A DNA stretch of 64,000 nt from Labedella gwakjiensis (GTDB taxonomy: Bacteria > Actinomycetota > Actinomycetes > Actinomycetales > Microbacteriaceae), in the NCBI RefSeq assembly GCF_003014675.1, contig NZ_PYAU01000001.1, positions 310,001 through 374,000 on the forward strand, in the 5' to 3' direction. A program made the translations under genes and the position numbers. This document shows, piece by piece, positions 45,412 through 55,757 of this stretch. Each line of letters opens with the position of its first letter. Within the stretch, counting starts at the first letter, position 1. The notes under the pieces were generated by a model, which was given only the letters and a program-made list of their open reading frames with translations, did not search any database and had not been told where the DNA came from.

Positions 45412-46125
45412 CTACTTTACCGAGCCGCCGGCCGCGAGGATCTTCTCCTGTGCGGAACCGGAGACCTTGTCGACCGTGACGTTGAGTTTCACGCTCAGGT
45501 CGGCGTCGCCGCCGCCCAGGACCTTGACGAGCTCGTTCTTGCGAACGGCGCCCTTCTGGACCAGGTCGGCCACCGTGACGTCTCCACCCGAGGGGTAGAG
45601 CTCGGCGAGCTTCTCCAGGTTCACGACCTGGTACTCGACGCGGAACGGGTTCTTGAAGCCGCGCAGCTTCGGCGCACGCATGTGCGACGGGAGCTGGCCA
45701 CCCTCGAAACCGGCCTTGACGGAATAGCGGGCCTTCGTGCCCTTGGTTCCACGGCCCGCGGTCTTACCCTTGGATCCCTCACCACGACCCACACGGGTCT
45801 TGGCCTTCTTGGAACCGGCGGCCGGACGGAGGTGGTGGACCTTGAGGACCTGAGCGCGAGCCACGGTTTCCTCGGTCGGCTTCGCAGCCTTCTTCTCCGC
45901 CTTGGGCGCGGCCTCGGTGGTGTCGGCCGATGCCGACGTCGAAGCTGCTGCCTTCTTGGCCGGCGCCTTCTTCGGCTTGTCGGCTGCGGCCGTGTCGGCC
46001 TTCGCCTTCGCCGGAGCAGCTGCCTTCTCGGCCTTGGGAGCCTTCTCCGTCGTCGTCGACTTCGCCTTGGGCGCAGCCTTCTTCTTCGGGGTCTCCTCGG
46101 TGACGTCGTTCTTCTCGTCAGCCAT
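45412..46125 (-). CDS. rplO: 50S ribosomal protein L15 with Lys/Ala-rich N-terminal extension
   Basis: 237 aa. From about residue 92 the sequence is standard L15 ([57 protein letters not shown]). Residues 1-90 are a low-complexity Lys/Ala/Pro/Glu tract ([20 protein letters not shown]), histone-H1-like in composition. ATG 46125 overlaps the rpmD stop (TAATG) and GAGGAGATCGAC precedes it, so the extension is translated in frame. Confidence 0.95.
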   Translation of the reverse strand: MADEKNDVTEETPKKKAAPKAKSTTTEKAPKAEKAAAPAKAKADTAAADKPKKAPAKKAAASTSASADTTEAAPKAEKKAAKPTEETVARAQVLKVHHLRPAAGSKKAKTRVGRGEGSKGKTAGRGTKGTKARYSVKAGFEGGQLPSHMRAPKLRGFKNPFRVEYQVVNLEKLAELYPSGGDVTVADLVQKGAVRKNELVKVLGGGDADLSVKLNVTVDKVSGSAQEKILAAGGSVK

Positions 46126-46310
46126 TAGTCGATCTCCTCAACCTTCACGAGGTGAGCAACAGTGTTGACGTAGCCACGGTTCTGCGCGTCGTCCGGGCGG
46201 ACGACGACATCGCCGATGCGCTTGAGGCCGAGGCTACGCAGCGTGTCGCGCTGGTTCTGCTTCTCACTAACTTTGGACTTGGTCTGCGTGACCTTCAGAC
46301 GAGCGGCCAT
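46125..46310 (-). CDS. rpmD: 50S ribosomal protein L30
   Basis: 61 aa: [40 protein letters not shown], ending [12 protein letters not shown]. Standard short bacterial L30. ATG 46310 shares a base with the rpsE stop (TGATG), and its stop shares a base with the rplO start, so the three are tightly coupled. Confidence 0.96.
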   Translation of the reverse strand: MAARLKVTQTKSKVSEKQNQRDTLRSLGLKRIGDVVVRPDDAQNRGYVNTVAHLVKVEEID

Positions 46311-47068
46311 CAGGCACCTACCTTCGCCGCGGCCGCAGCTGCGGCGTCGGCTTCTGCACGGACGAGGCGCGCGGGGGCGACCTGGTCGTATTCGAGACCA
46401 CGACGGGCTGCGACGGCACGAGGTTCCTCGAGCTGCTGCAGGGCCGTGACCGTGGCGTGGACGATGTTGATCGTGTTCGAGGAACCGAGCGACTTCGACA
46501 GGACGTCGTGGATGCCGGCGCACTCGAGCACGGCGCGGACCGGACCACCGGCGATGACACCGGTACCGGCGGCAGCCGGACGCAGCAGCACGACGCCGGC
46601 AGCGGCCTCACCCTGGACGGGGTGCGGGATCGTCGAACCGACGCGGGGGACGCGGAAGAAGTTCTTCTTCGCCTCCTCGACGCCCTTCGAGATCGCGAGG
46701 GGGACCTCGCGAGCCTTGCCGTAGCCGACGCCCACGAGACCGTTGCCGTCACCGACGACGACGAGGGCGGTGAAGCTGAACCGACGTCCACCCTTCACGA
46801 CCTTCGACACGCGGTTGATGGTCACGACGCGCTCGAGGAACTGGCTCTTGTCCTGGTCGCGGCCTCCACGGTCGCGTCCGCCCTGGTTGCGGTCACGACC
46901 GCCGCCACCGCCGCCGCGACGGCCGGAGCGCTCGTCGCGCGTCTGGCTCTCGCTACCGGCAGCGGTCTCGACCGGCTTCTCAGCGGTCTCGGCCACGGGC
47001 GTTTCCACGGTCTTCGCAGGCTCAGTGGTCTCAGCCACAACCTTCTCCTTGTTGGTCTCTTCGCTCAC
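46310..47068 (-). CDS. rpsE: 30S ribosomal protein S5 with extended N-terminus
   Basis: 252 aa. S5 proper begins near residue 75: [60 protein letters not shown]. Before it lie about 40 Glu/Thr/Ala-rich residues and an RGG-type stretch ([20 protein letters not shown]), both low complexity. The C-terminal [17 protein letters not shown] is also unusual. Overlaps rplR by 4 nt. Confidence 0.95.
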   Translation of the reverse strand: MSEETNKEKVVAETTEPAKTVETPVAETAEKPVETAAGSESQTRDERSGRRGGGGGGRDRNQGGRDRGGRDQDKSQFLERVVTINRVSKVVKGGRRFSFTALVVVGDGNGLVGVGYGKAREVPLAISKGVEEAKKNFFRVPRVGSTIPHPVQGEAAAGVVLLRPAAAGTGVIAGGPVRAVLECAGIHDVLSKSLGSSNTINIVHATVTALQQLEEPRAVAARRGLEYDQVAPARLVRAEADAAAAAAAKVGA

Positions 47069-47424
47069 AGGTTCAATCCACCCTCTCGAGCACCTTCGGC
47101 GATCGCCGCGACGCGTCCTGCGTAGCGGTTCCCGCCACGATCGAAAACGACACCCTCGATGCCGGCCTGCTTGGCACGCTCTGCGACGAGCTCGCCGACG
47201 CGCTTGGCCTTGGCGGTCTTGTCACCGTCGAAGGAGCGCAGGTCGGTCTCGAGCGTCGAAGCGGACACGAGCGTGTGGCCCTGGGCGTCGTCGACGACCT
47301 GGACGAAGACGTGGCGAGCCGAGCGCGTCACGACGAGACGGGGACGGACAGCCGTACCCTCGATCTTCTTCCGCAGACGCGCGTGGCGACGGCCACGGGC
47401 AGCGGACTTGGTCTTGACAGCCAT
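47065..47424 (-). CDS. rplR: 50S ribosomal protein L18
   Basis: 119 aa; binds 5S r[43 protein letters not shown] and [20 protein letters not shown] are typical, ending [12 protein letters not shown] 47424 is 2 nt after the rplF stop and the gene overlaps rpsE by 4 nt. Confidence 0.96.
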   Translation of the reverse strand: MAVKTKSAARGRRHARLRKKIEGTAVRPRLVVTRSARHVFVQVVDDAQGHTLVSASTLETDLRSFDGDKTAKAKRVGELVAERAKQAGIEGVVFDRGGNRYAGRVAAIAEGAREGGLNL

Positions 47425-47426
47425 GG

Positions 47427-47963
47427 TTACTTACCAGCCTTTCCGGCCTTGCGACGAACGTTCTCGCCGGCGTAACGCACACCCTTGCCCTTGTAGGGCT
47501 CGGGCTTGCGGATCTTACGGATGTTGGCGGCGACCTCACCGACGGCCTGCTTGTCGATACCCGACACGGTGAGCTTGTTGTTGCCCTCCACCGTGAAGGT
47601 GATGCCGGCCGGCGGCTCGACGACGACGGGGTGCGAGAAGCCCAGGGCGAACTCGATCGAGTTGCCCTTCTGCTGAACGCGGTAACCGGTGCCGACGACC
47701 TCGAGGCCCTTGGTGTAGCCCTGCGTCACGCCGACGATCTGGTTGGCGATGAGCGTACGGGTGAGGCCGTGGAGCGAGCGCGAGGTGCGCTCGTCGTCCG
47801 GACGGGTGACGAGGACCTGGTTGTCCTCGATCGCGGCCTCGATGGGGGCGGCGACGGTGAGCGCGAGCTCGCCCTTCGGGCCCTTGACGGCGACATTACG
47901 ACCGTCGATCGAGACGGTCACCCCTGCGGGGATGTCGATGGGGAGTCTTCCAATACGGGACAT
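47427..47963 (-). CDS. rplF: 50S ribosomal protein L6
   Basis: 178 aa. [52 protein letters not shown] and [26 protein letters not shown] (split) define L6, which lies at the factor-binding site. ATG 47963 follows rpsH by 6 nt. Complete and of normal length. Confidence 0.97.
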   Translation of the reverse strand: MSRIGRLPIDIPAGVTVSIDGRNVAVKGPKGELALTVAAPIEAAIEDNQVLVTRPDDERTSRSLHGLTRTLIANQIVGVTQGYTKGLEVVGTGYRVQQKGNSIEFALGFSHPVVVEPPAGITFTVEGNNKLTVSGIDKQAVGEVAANIRKIRKPEPYKGKGVRYAGENVRRKAGKAGK

Positions 47964-47969
47964 GACGGA

Positions 47970-48368
47970 TTACCACACGTAGGCGAGGACTTCCCCGCCG
48001 ACGCCCTTCTTCTCAGCCTGGCGGTCGGTGAGCAGACCGGAGGAGGTGGACAGGATCGCGACACCGAGACCACCGAGGACGGTGGGGAGCTCGGTCGACT
48101 TCGCGTAGACGCGGAGACCGGGCTTCGAGACCCGCTTGATGCCGGCGATGGACCGCTCGCGGTTCGGGCCGAACTTGAGGCTCAGGGTGAGCGTCTGGCC
48201 GACGGCCGCATCGGCGACGGTCCACTCGGAGATGTAACCCTCCGACTTGAGGATGTCGGCGATGTGCCCCTTGAGCTTCGAGTGGGGCATGGAGACGCTG
48301 TCGTGGTACGCCGAGTTGGCGTTCCGCAGTCTGGTCAGCATGTCTGCGACCGGATCTGTCATCGTCAT
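47970..48368 (-). CDS. rpsH: 30S ribosomal protein S8
   Basis: 132 aa. [36 protein letters not shown], and the C-terminal [31 protein letters not shown] (split) are diagnostic. ATG 48368 with GGAAA upstream; a second ATG at 48362 is two codons in. Binds 16S rRNA and in other bacteria represses the spc operon. The 109-bp gap upstream, where rpsN would be expected, has none. Confidence 0.97.
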   Translation of the reverse strand: MTMTDPVADMLTRLRNANSAYHDSVSMPHSKLKGHIADILKSEGYISEWTVADAAVGQTLTLSLKFGPNRERSIAGIKRVSKPGLRVYAKSTELPTVLGGLGVAILSTSSGLLTDRQAEKKGVGGEVLAYVW

Positions 48369-48430
48369 GATGGATTTCCTTCGTTCACCAGGTTTCGGCA
48401 CCCGTTACGCGAGTGACGACCTGTGGTGGT

Positions 48431-48454
48431 GGGGTCCGGCGGTTGCCGGACCCC
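48431..48454 (-). promoter_or_regulatory. hairpin in the rplE-rpsH gap
   Basis: Perfect 10-bp stem GGGGTCCGGC/GCCGGACCCC with a GGTT loop, 23 nt after the rplE stop and 62 nt before rpsH. It occupies the site where rpsN lies in many bacteria. Confidence 0.5.
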
Positions 48455-48477
48455 GGTGAGCCCTGCGGACGCAGAGC

Positions 48478-49062
48478 CTACTTCGCGGAGTCGGCCGACT
48501 TGAAGGGGAACCCGAGCGCCTTGAGCAGCGCGCGTCCCTCGTCGTCGGTCTTCGCCGTGGTCACGACCGTGATGTCCATACCGCGGACGCGGTCGATCTT
48601 GTCCTGGTTGATCTCGTGGAACACTGCCTGCTCCGTGAGACCGAACGTGTAGTTGCCGTTGCCGTCGAACTGACGGTCCGACAGTCCGCGGAAGTCGCGG
48701 ATGCGGGGCAGGGCGAGCGACAGGAGGCGGTCGAGGAACTCCCACATGCGGTCGCCGCGCAGCGTGACGTGCGCACCGATCGGCTGACCCTCGCGGAGCT
48801 TGAACTGCGCGATGGACTTGCGGGCCTTGGTGACCTGCGGCTTCTGACCCGTGATGAGCGTGAGGTCAGCGATCGCGCCGTCGATGATCTTGCCATCGCG
48901 GGCCGCGTCGCCGACACCCATGTTCACGACGATCTTCGTCAGGGTCGGGATCTGGTGGACGTTCGTGAAGCCGAGGTCGCCCTTCAGCTTCGGGGCGATC
49001 TCGCCCTTGTACTTCTCCTTGAGGCGGGGCTGGATTTTGCCAGCCACAGCAGTTTCAGTCAT
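48478..49062 (-). CDS. rplE: 50S ribosomal protein L5
   Basis: 194 aa; 5S rRNA-binding, contacts P-site t[63 protein letters not shown] and [20 protein letters not shown] are typical. The start ATG 49062 shares one base with the rplX stop (TAATG). Confidence 0.97.
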   Translation of the reverse strand: MTETAVAGKIQPRLKEKYKGEIAPKLKGDLGFTNVHQIPTLTKIVVNMGVGDAARDGKIIDGAIADLTLITGQKPQVTKARKSIAQFKLREGQPIGAHVTLRGDRMWEFLDRLLSLALPRIRDFRGLSDRQFDGNGNYTFGLTEQAVFHEINQDKIDRVRGMDITVVTTAKTDDEGRALLKALGFPFKSADSAK

Positions 49063-49424
49063 TACTTGAGGTCCTTACCAGACTTCTTGTCGATGCGAAC
49101 GCGGCGCGTCTTGGAGACGCCGTCCTTCACGACTTCCTCGGAACGGTAGCCGACCTTGACCGGCTTCTTGGTGTCGGGGTCGAGCAGCACCACGTTGGAG
49201 ATGTGGATCGGAGCCTCGTGGGTCTCGATACCACCGGTCTTCGTGCCGCGCTGCGTCTGGCCCTGACGGACGTGCTTCGTGACGTAGTTGACGCCCTCGA
49301 CGATGACGCGGTTTCGCTCCACGAGCACCTCGATGACGCGTCCCTGCTTGCCACGGAAGCCACCACGGTCCTGCTTGGGGCCGCTGATGACCTGGACCAG
49401 GTCGCCCTTCTTGATCTTCGCCAT
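49062..49424 (-). CDS. rplX: 50S ribosomal protein L24
   Basis: 120 aa. [20 protein letters not shown] (KOW motif), [40 protein letters not shown]. Assembly-initiating 50S protein. Three nt separate it from rplN; ends [12 protein letters not shown]. Slightly longer than the 105-aa norm. Confidence 0.97.
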   Translation of the reverse strand: MAKIKKGDLVQVISGPKQDRGGFRGKQGRVIEVLVERNRVIVEGVNYVTKHVRQGQTQRGTKTGGIETHEAPIHISNVVLLDPDTKKPVKVGYRSEEVVKDGVSKTRRVRIDKKSGKDLK

Positions 49425-49427
49425 GAT

Positions 49428-49796
49428 TTAGATAACCTCCGGCGCCAGCGAGACGATCTTCATGAACTTCTTGTCGCGAAGTTCACGACCGACCGGCCCG
49501 AAGATGCGGGTTCCACGGGGGTCGCCGTCGCCCTTCAGGATCACTGCCGCGTTCTCATCGAACTTGATGTACGACCCGTCGTTGCGACGCGTCTGCTTCT
49601 TGACCCGGACGACGACCGCCTTGACGACGTCGCCCTTCTTGACGTTGCCGCCGGGGATGGCGTCCTTGACGGTCGCGACGATGACGTCACCGAGGCCGGC
49701 GTAGCGACGAGCCGAGCCACCGAGGACGCGGATCGTGAGCAGCTCCTTGGCGCCGGTGTTGTCGGCGACCTTCAGGCGCGATTCCTGCTGAATCAT
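49428..49796 (-). CDS. rplN: 50S ribosomal protein L14
   Basis: 122 aa. [60 protein letters not shown] and [18 protein letters not shown]: standard L14 at the subunit interface. First gene of the spc-type series, 34 nt after rpsQ with AGAAGGAG before the ATG. No separate promoter is evident. Confidence 0.97.
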   Translation of the reverse strand: MIQQESRLKVADNTGAKELLTIRVLGGSARRYAGLGDVIVATVKDAIPGGNVKKGDVVKAVVVRVKKQTRRNDGSYIKFDENAAVILKGDGDPRGTRIFGPVGRELRDKKFMKIVSLAPEVI

Positions 49797-49830
49797 CCTG
49801 TACTCCTTCTACGAAGTAAGCCCGGGGGGC

Positions 49831-50151
49831 TTACTTGGCCTTCTCGAGGATCTCGACGAGGCGCCAGCGCTTGGTGGCGCTGAGCGGGCGGGTCTCCGAG
49901 ATGATCACGAGGTCGCCGATGCCGGCGGTCTCGAGCTCGTCGTGAGCCTTCACCTTGGAGGTGCGGCGGATGACCTTGCCGTAGAGCGGGTGCTTCACCC
50001 GGTCCTCGACCTCGACCACGATGGTCTTGTCCATCTTGTCGCTCGTCACGTAGCCGCGACGCGTCTTGCGGTAACCACGGCTCGCGGCGTCCTTGACGTC
50101 GTGCTCGGCCGACTCGTGACCCTGCGCAGCCTTCTCCGTTGCAGTAGCCAT
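49831..50151 (-). CDS. rpsQ: 30S ribosomal protein S17
   Basis: 106 aa. [40 protein letters not shown] (split) and [20 protein letters not shown] define S17. An N-terminal extension of about 27 residues ([20 protein letters not shown]) precedes the core. ATG 50151, 2 nt after the rpmC stop. Last gene of the S10-type series. Confidence 0.97.
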   Translation of the reverse strand: MATATEKAAQGHESAEHDVKDAASRGYRKTRRGYVTSDKMDKTIVVEVEDRVKHPLYGKVIRRTSKVKAHDELETAGIGDLVIISETRPLSATKRWRLVEILEKAK

Positions 50152-50153
50152 GT

Positions 50154-50482
50154 CTAGGCCTCCTTCGTCTCGTCAGGCGTCGCGGTGGTGTCCTCAGCGG
50201 ACTCCTTCGCAGCCTTCTTGCTCTTCTTCGGGGCCTTGGCCTGCACCTCGATGGGAGCGGGGGTGGCCCGGATCCCGAGCTCACGCTCGCGGATGACCGT
50301 GTAGATACGGGCGATGTCGCGCTTGACGGCGCGCAGTCGACCGTGGGTCTCGAGCTGGCCGGTGGCCGCCTGGAAGCGCAGGTTGAACAGCTCTTCCTTG
50401 GCCTTGCGCAGCTCGTCGACGAGTCGCTCGTCTTCGAATGTGTCGAGCTCGGTGGGGCTGAGCTCCTTGGAACCGATCGCCA

Positions 50483-50483
<1 letters not shown>
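50154..50483 (-). CDS. rpmC: 50S ribosomal protein L29 with C-terminal tail
   Basis: 109 aa. Core [40 protein letters not shown] and [20 protein letters not shown]. The last about 35 residues are Lys/Ala/Thr/Glu-rich ([20 protein letters not shown]), beyond the usual 65-80 aa. ATG 50483 shares a base with the rplP stop (TAATG). Confidence 0.95.
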
Positions 50484-50902
<419 letters not shown>

Positions 50903-50904
50903 GG

Positions 50905-51657
50905 TTATGCCTCAACTCCTGCGGCGACGGGCGCCTCGTTACGAGGGGCACGACGCGGGCGGTCGCTGCGCTCGGGACGGCTGGACTTCTGGCCGGCCTG
51001 CTCGCGAGCGAGTTCCTTGTTCGTGATGTCGCCCTTGTAGATCCACACCTTCACGCCGATGCGACCGAACGTCGTCTTGGCCTCGTAGAAGCCGTAGTCG
51101 ATGTTGGCGCGGAGCGTGTGCAGGGGCACACGGCCCTCGCGGTAGAACTCCGAGCGGCTCATCTCGGCGCCGCCGAGACGACCGGACACCTGGATGCGGA
51201 CACCCTTGGCGCCGGCGCGCTGAGCGCCCTGCAGTCCCTTGCGCATCGCACGACGGAACGCCACGCGAGCGGTGAGCTGCTCGGCGATGCCCTGAGCGAC
51301 GAGCTGAGCGTCGGCCTCGGGGTTCTTCACCTCGAGGATGTTCAGCTGGATCTGCTTCTTGGTGAGCTTCTCCAGGTCGGCGCGGATCCGCTCCGCCTCG
51401 GCGCCGCGGCGACCGATGACGATGCCGGGGCGAGCCGTGTGGATGTCGACACGGACGCGGTCACGCGTGCGCTCGATCTCGATGCGCGAGACACCGGCGC
51501 GGTCGAGCGAGGTGCTCAGCAGGCGACGGATCTTCACGTCCTCGGCCACGTAATCGGCGTAGCGCTGTCCGGGCTTCGTGCTGTCGGCGTACCAACGCGA
51601 CACATGGTCGGTGGTGATGCCGAGGCGGAAGCCGTACGGGTTGACTTTCTGACCCAT
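50905..51657 (-). CDS. rpsC: 30S ribosomal protein S3
   Basis: 250 aa. [22 protein letters not shown] domain with [20 protein letters not shown], and [33 protein letters not shown] (split). At the mRNA entry channel. C-terminal [20 protein letters not shown] is the usual basic actinobacterial tail. ATG 51657 overlaps the rplV stop by one base. Confidence 0.97.
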   Translation of the reverse strand: MGQKVNPYGFRLGITTDHVSRWYADSTKPGQRYADYVAEDVKIRRLLSTSLDRAGVSRIEIERTRDRVRVDIHTARPGIVIGRRGAEAERIRADLEKLTKKQIQLNILEVKNPEADAQLVAQGIAEQLTARVAFRRAMRKGLQGAQRAGAKGVRIQVSGRLGGAEMSRSEFYREGRVPLHTLRANIDYGFYEAKTTFGRIGVKVWIYKGDITNKELAREQAGQKSSRPERSDRPRRAPRNEAPVAAGVEA

Positions 51658-52022
51658 TACTTCGTCCCCTCCTCGGGAGTGGCGAGCACAACCGTGATGT
51701 GGCTCGTGCGCTTGTTGATGCGGAATGCACGGCCCTGGGCACGCGGCTGGAAACGCTTGAGGGTCGCGCCCTCGTCGACGAATGCCTTGGCGATGTACAG
51801 GTCCTGCTCGTCCAGGTAGCTGTTGGTCGCGTCGGCCTTGACCCGTGCGTTCGCGATAGCGGACGCGACGAGCTTGTAGACCGGCTCGGACGCAGCCTGC
51901 GGGGCGAACTTCAGGATGGCGAGTGCCTCCTGAGCCTGCTTGCCGCGGATGAGGTTGACGACACGACGAGCCTTCATGGGGGTCACGCGGATGTGTCGCA
52001 CGCGTGCGGTGGCTTCCACCAT
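51657..52022 (-). CDS. rplV: 50S ribosomal protein L22
   Basis: 121 aa. [31 protein letters not shown] (split) and the tunnel-loop region [26 protein letters not shown] 52022 is 7 nt after AGGAGG, which decides it over an upstream in-frame ATG. 26 nt after rpsS. Confidence 0.97.
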   Translation of the reverse strand: MVEATARVRHIRVTPMKARRVVNLIRGKQAQEALAILKFAPQAASEPVYKLVASAIANARVKADATNSYLDEQDLYIAKAFVDEGATLKRFQPRAQGRAFRINKRTSHITVVLATPEEGTK

Positions 52023-52048
52023 TTCTATTCCTCCTACTGCCACCGCGG

Positions 52049-52330
52049 TCAGCGGCGGCGGCCCTTCTTGTCGTCCTTCACGTGGCCACGGAAGGTACGG
52101 GTCGGCGCGAATTCGCCGAGCTTGTGACCGACCATGGTCTCGGTGACGAACACCGGGATGTGCTTGCGACCGTCGTGGACGGCGATCGTGTGGCCGAGCA
52201 TGGCCGGCACGATCATCGAGCGGCGCGACCAGGTCTTGATGACGTTCTTGGAGCCGGCTTCGTTCTGCGCGACGACCTTGCGAAACAGGTGGTCGTCAAC
52301 GAAGGGGCCCTTCTTGAGACTGCGAGGCAT
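52049..52330 (-). CDS. rpsS: 30S ribosomal protein S19
   Basis: 93 aa. [68 protein letters not shown] (split), ending in KDDKKGRRR. Complete S19 of the 30S head. ATG 52330 lies 12 nt after rplB. Confidence 0.97.
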   Translation of the reverse strand: MPRSLKKGPFVDDHLFRKVVAQNEAGSKNVIKTWSRRSMIVPAMLGHTIAVHDGRKHIPVFVTETMVGHKLGEFAPTRTFRGHVKDDKKGRRR

Positions 52331-52342
52331 CTTCTACAACTC

Positions 52343-53182
52343 CTACTTGCGCTTCTTGAGGGCGGTGCGACGGCGGACGATGAGCTTGTCGCTCTCCTTG
52401 TTGGGGTGGCGGGTGCGGCCTTCCTTCTGGCCCCACGGGCTGACCGGGTGGCGTCCACCGGAGGTCTTGCCCTCACCACCACCGTGCGGGTGGTCGACCG
52501 GGTTCATCGCGACACCGCGGACGGTCGGGCGGACGCCCTTCCAGCGCTTGCGGCCGGCCTTTCCCCAGTTGATGTTCGACTGCTCGGCGTTGCCGACCTC
52601 GCCGACGGTCGCGCGGCAGCGCGCGTCGACGTTGCGGATCTCACCGGAGGGCAGACGGAGCTGCGCGTAGGGGCCGTCCTTGGCGACGAGACGCACCGAC
52701 GCACCGGCGGACCGGGCCATCTTGGCGCCGCCACCGGGCTTGAGCTCGATCGCGTGGATGACCGTACCCGTGGGGATGTTGCGCAGGGGCAGGTTGTTGC
52801 CCGGCTTGATGTCCGCGCCGGCACCCGACTCGACGATGTCGCCCTGGGAGAGCTTGTTCGGCGCGAGGATGTAGCGCTTCGTGCCGTCCACAAAGTGGAG
52901 GAGCGCGATGCGGGCGGTGCGGTTGGGGTCGTACTCGATGTGAGCGACCTTGGCGTTCACGCCGTCCTTGTCATTGCGACGGAAGTCGATGACACGGTAC
53001 TGGCGCTTGTGGCCACCACCGATGTGACGGGTCGTGATGCGGCCCTGGTTGTTGCGTCCACCGGTCTTGGAGATCGGGCGGAGCAGCGACTTCTCGGGCG
53101 TCGATCGCGTGATCTCGGCGAAGTCGGCGACGCTGGAGCCGCGGCGACCAGGCGTCGTGGGCTTGTACTTGCGAATAGCCAT
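52343..53182 (-). CDS. rplB: 50S ribosomal protein L2
   Basis: 279 aa. [48 protein letters not shown] (split), and [20 protein letters not shown] containing the conserved histidine near the peptidyl-transferase centre. Complete, normal length. 19 nt after rplW, with GGGAGGAAG before the ATG. Confidence 0.98.
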   Translation of the reverse strand: MAIRKYKPTTPGRRGSSVADFAEITRSTPEKSLLRPISKTGGRNNQGRITTRHIGGGHKRQYRVIDFRRNDKDGVNAKVAHIEYDPNRTARIALLHFVDGTKRYILAPNKLSQGDIVESGAGADIKPGNNLPLRNIPTGTVIHAIELKPGGGAKMARSAGASVRLVAKDGPYAQLRLPSGEIRNVDARCRATVGEVGNAEQSNINWGKAGRKRWKGVRPTVRGVAMNPVDHPHGGGEGKTSGGRHPVSPWGQKEGRTRHPNKESDKLIVRRRTALKKRK

Positions 53183-53201
53183 GTTTTCTTCCTCCCGTTT
53201 C

Positions 53202-53498
53202 CTAGCCGACAGCCGTGAAGATGTCGATGGAACCGGACTTGAGTGTGACGATGGCGCGCTTGGTGTCCTTGCGCTTGCCGATGCCGAACTTGGTGCGACG
53301 CGTCTTGCCCTGACGGTTCAGGGTGTTCACGGACGCGACCTCGACGGAGAAGATCTTCTCGATGGCGAGCTTGATCTCGGTCTTGTTGGCGCGGGGGTCC
53401 ACGACGAACGTGTACTTGCCCTCATCGATGAGTCCGTAGCTCTTCTCAGAGACGACCGGGCTGATGATGATGTCGCGCGGGTCCTTGTTGGCGGCCAT
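53202..53498 (-). CDS. rplW: 50S ribosomal protein L23
   Basis: 98 aa. [40 protein letters not shown] and [20 protein letters not shown]. Exit-tunnel protein that docks trigger factor and SRP. ATG 53498 shares a base with the rplD stop (TAATG). Confidence 0.97.
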   Translation of the reverse strand: MAANKDPRDIIISPVVSEKSYGLIDEGKYTFVVDPRANKTEIKLAIEKIFSVEVASVNTLNRQGKTRRTKFGIGKRKDTKRAIVTLKSGSIDIFTAVG

Positions 53499-54148
53499 TA
53501 CGCGGTCACCTCTTCCTTCTTCGACTTCGCCGCGACGAACGCGTCGAAGGCTGCCTTGGTGAAGACGATGTCGTCGGAGACGAGCACGTCGTACGCGTTG
53601 AGCTGGTCCTGGCTGAGCACGTGGACCGTGGGGAGGTTGCGCACGGCGAGCAGGCTCTGCTCGTCGTCGCGCTCGAGCACCACGAGGACGTGCTTCGAGG
53701 AGGCGATGCCGCCGAGGTAGACGGCTGCTGCCTTGGTGATGCGCTCGTCGGCGACCGAGAGCGTCTCGACCACGTGGAGACGGCTGCCCCGGGCGCGGTC
53801 CGAGAGGGCACCGAGGAGGGCTGCGGCGATCATCTTCTTGGGGGTGCGCTGCGCGTAGCTGCGGGGCACCGGTCCGTGGACGATTCCACCACCGGTCATC
53901 TGGGGGGCGCGGATCGAGCCCTGACGAGCGCGACCGGTTCCCTTCTGCTTGAACGGCTTGCGACCAGCACCGGAGACCTCGCCGCGACCCTTGGTCTTGT
54001 GCGTGCCCTGGCGAGCGGCCGCGAGCTGCGCGACGACGACCTGGTGGATCAGCGGGATGTTGGTCTGGACATCGAAGAGATCGGCGGGGAGCTCAACGGA
54101 GCCGGCCTTCTTACCTGCGGTGTCGAGAACGTCGAGTTCAGTAGCCAT
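53498..54148 (-). CDS. rplD: 50S ribosomal protein L4
   Basis: 216 aa. [48 protein letters not shown] (tunnel loop, split), [25 protein letters not shown]. In E. coli L4 also attenuates the S10 operon; whether it acts on the long rpsJ leader here is unknown. 4 nt after rplC. Confidence 0.97.
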   Translation of the reverse strand: MATELDVLDTAGKKAGSVELPADLFDVQTNIPLIHQVVVAQLAAARQGTHKTKGRGEVSGAGRKPFKQKGTGRARQGSIRAPQMTGGGIVHGPVPRSYAQRTPKKMIAAALLGALSDRARGSRLHVVETLSVADERITKAAAVYLGGIASSKHVLVVLERDDEQSLLAVRNLPTVHVLSQDQLNAYDVLVSDDIVFTKAAFDAFVAAKSKKEEVTA

Positions 54149-54152
54149 GGGG

Positions 54153-54809
54153 TCAGGCTCCCTTCACTGCGTTGCGGACGAAAACGAGGCGACCACGCGC
54201 GCCGGGGACGGCACCCTTGACGAGGATGAGTCCCTTCTCGGCGTCGACGGAGTGCACGTGGAGGTTGAGCACGGTGACGCGCTCGCCACCCATGCGACCG
54301 GCCATGCGCATGCCCTTGAAGACACGGCTGGGGGTCGAGGAGGCGCCGATGGAGCCCGGCTTGCGGTGGTTGCGGTGCGAACCGTGCGAAGCGGAGACAC
54401 CCTTGAAGTTGTGGCGCTTCATGACACCGGCGAAGCCCTTACCCTTGGAGGTGCCGACGACGTCGACCTTCTGGCCGGCCTCGAACAGCCCGTCCACCGT
54501 GAGCTCCTGACCGAGTGAGTAGTCGGAGGCGTCTGCGGTGCGGATCTCGGTGAGGTGACGGCGCGGCGTGACGCCGGCCTTCTCGAAGTGACCGCCGGCG
54601 GGCTGGTTCACCTTGCGGGGGTCGATCTGCCCGTAGGCGATCTGGACGGCGTCGTAGCCGTCGACCTCGGGCGTGCGGACCTGCGTCACGACGTTCGGGG
54701 TGACCTGGATCACGGTGACGGGAACGAGCTTGTTGTTCTCGTCCCACACCTGGGTCATACCGAGCTTGGTGCCGAGCAGGCCCCTGCTGGTCTTGTTCTG
54801 CGTTGACAT
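54153..54809 (-). CDS. rplC: 50S ribosomal protein L3
   Basis: 218 aa. [60 protein letters not shown] (split) and [20 protein letters not shown]. Nucleates 50S assembly. ATG 54809, 34 nt after rpsJ. Complete. Confidence 0.97.
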   Translation of the reverse strand: MSTQNKTSRGLLGTKLGMTQVWDENNKLVPVTVIQVTPNVVTQVRTPEVDGYDAVQIAYGQIDPRKVNQPAGGHFEKAGVTPRRHLTEIRTADASDYSLGQELTVDGLFEAGQKVDVVGTSKGKGFAGVMKRHNFKGVSASHGSHRNHRKPGSIGASSTPSRVFKGMRMAGRMGGERVTVLNLHVHSVDAEKGLILVKGAVPGARGRLVFVRNAVKGA

Positions 54810-54843
54810 ATTCTGTGTCCCTATCCGGCTCTGATCGATCGAC

Positions 54844-55152
54844 TCAGAGCTTGATCTCGATGTTGACGTCGGCGGGCAGGTCGAGTCGCATGAGCGAGTC
54901 GACGGCCTTCGGCGTCGGGTCGATGATGTCGATAAGGCGCTTGTGGGTGCGCATCTCGAAGTGCTCCCGGCTGTCCTTGTACTTGTGGGGGGAACGGATG
55001 ACGGCCACCACGTTCTTCTCCGTCGGGAGCGGCACGGGGCCGACGACGGTCGCACCCGCGCGGGTGACCGTGTCGACGATCTTGCGTGCCGAGGTGTCGA
55101 TGACCTCGTGGTCGTACGACTTAAGTCGAATGCGGATCTTCTGTCCCGCCAT
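54844..55152 (-). CDS. rpsJ: 30S ribosomal protein S10
   Basis: 102 aa. [76 protein letters not shown] (split). ATG 55152 is chosen over one three codons upstream to give the universal [11 protein letters not shown] start. First gene of the operon, behind a leader of about 360 nt. In other bacteria S10 is also the antitermination factor NusE. Confidence 0.97.
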   Translation of the reverse strand: MAGQKIRIRLKSYDHEVIDTSARKIVDTVTRAGATVVGPVPLPTEKNVVAVIRSPHKYKDSREHFEMRTHKRLIDIIDPTPKAVDSLMRLDLPADVNIEIKL

Positions 55153-55521
55153 TGTGTGACTCACTCTCTGTCTTGCGTCTTACGATCCCTCGCATTGGAC
55201 GCGCTTCGTTCGCATCGGACGTTCGCACGTCCGTGCCGGGCACTCCTGCTGTCGCACCACTGTTCTTCTGTCAAACCGCTCCGCTCCGCCCCGTCCCGCG
55301 CTCCTCGCTGCCGATATCGAATGAAACTGACATCGGACATGCGTGTAGCCGGATCGGTGGGATTCGGTTGAGTCGTTGTTCTGCTACCCGCGGCCTAGAC
55401 GTTGCGCCCGTGCACGATTCGCGAGGAATCGGAGGGCCTTGCCTATGCACTGCCTGGCAGTGATCCACGGGCCGATGAGCGCGTTACGGCGCACGACGAC
55501 CTGGGAATGTTGAACTAGGAA

Positions 55522-55550
55522 AGTCTACGAGACGCGGAGCATTCCTGCAA
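55522..55550 (-). promoter_or_regulatory. promoter of the S10 ribosomal operon
   Basis: Minus strand: TTGCAG (55545-55550), 17-nt spacer, TAGACT (55522-55527), almost the same hexamers as the groES promoter. Start of transcription near 55515 gives a leader of about 360 nt before rpsJ. Confidence 0.65.
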
Positions 55551-55636
55551 CCCGGGCGTGTCGCGGCCGCTCCCCCGGATTCCCGGGACTTTCGGTGACG
55601 GCCTGTCGGGGCCGAAATGGGCGGACGGGGCCGATC

Positions 55637-55678
55637 GCCCGTGAGGACATGACGAACGCCCGTGAGGACATGACGAAC
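55637..55678. repeat. 21-bp tandem direct repeat, two copies
   Basis: Identical units at 55637-55657 and 55658-55678, each GCCCGTGAGGACATGACGAA plus C. Non-coding as far as can be seen; lies between the hairpin of the LAXTG gene and the rpsJ promoter. Confidence 0.8.
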
Positions 55679-55711
55679 GCCCCCCGTACCGTCGAGCGGC
55701 TCGGAGGGCGT
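55677..55711 (-). terminator. probable terminator of the LAXTG-protein gene
   Basis: 9-bp stem with one G-T pair (55677-55685 with 55703-55711) about 47 nt past the stop at 55758 on the minus strand; inner GAGC/GCTC pairing extends it. Confidence 0.45.
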
Positions 55712-55757
55712 CCGTGTCTGAAGAGGGAAGGATCCAGAGGATCTCCTCCCGTCGGGC

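Larger units (their letters stand above)
55153..55757. other. 605-bp region: rpsJ leader and LAXTG-gene 3' flank
   Basis: From 55153 to about 55515 lies the presumptive rpsJ leader, with a CACTGCC-T-GGCAGTG palindrome (55448-55462) and a GATTC/GAATC stem near 55427. Then the promoter (55522-55550), a GC-rich stretch, two 21-bp direct repeats (55637-55678) and a hairpin (55677-55711) ending the gene at 55758. No open frame with the local codon pattern. Confidence 0.5.

Noticed and set aside
55637-55678. Possible CRISPR
   Set aside because: Only two adjacent copies with no spacer between them and no cas gene nearby.
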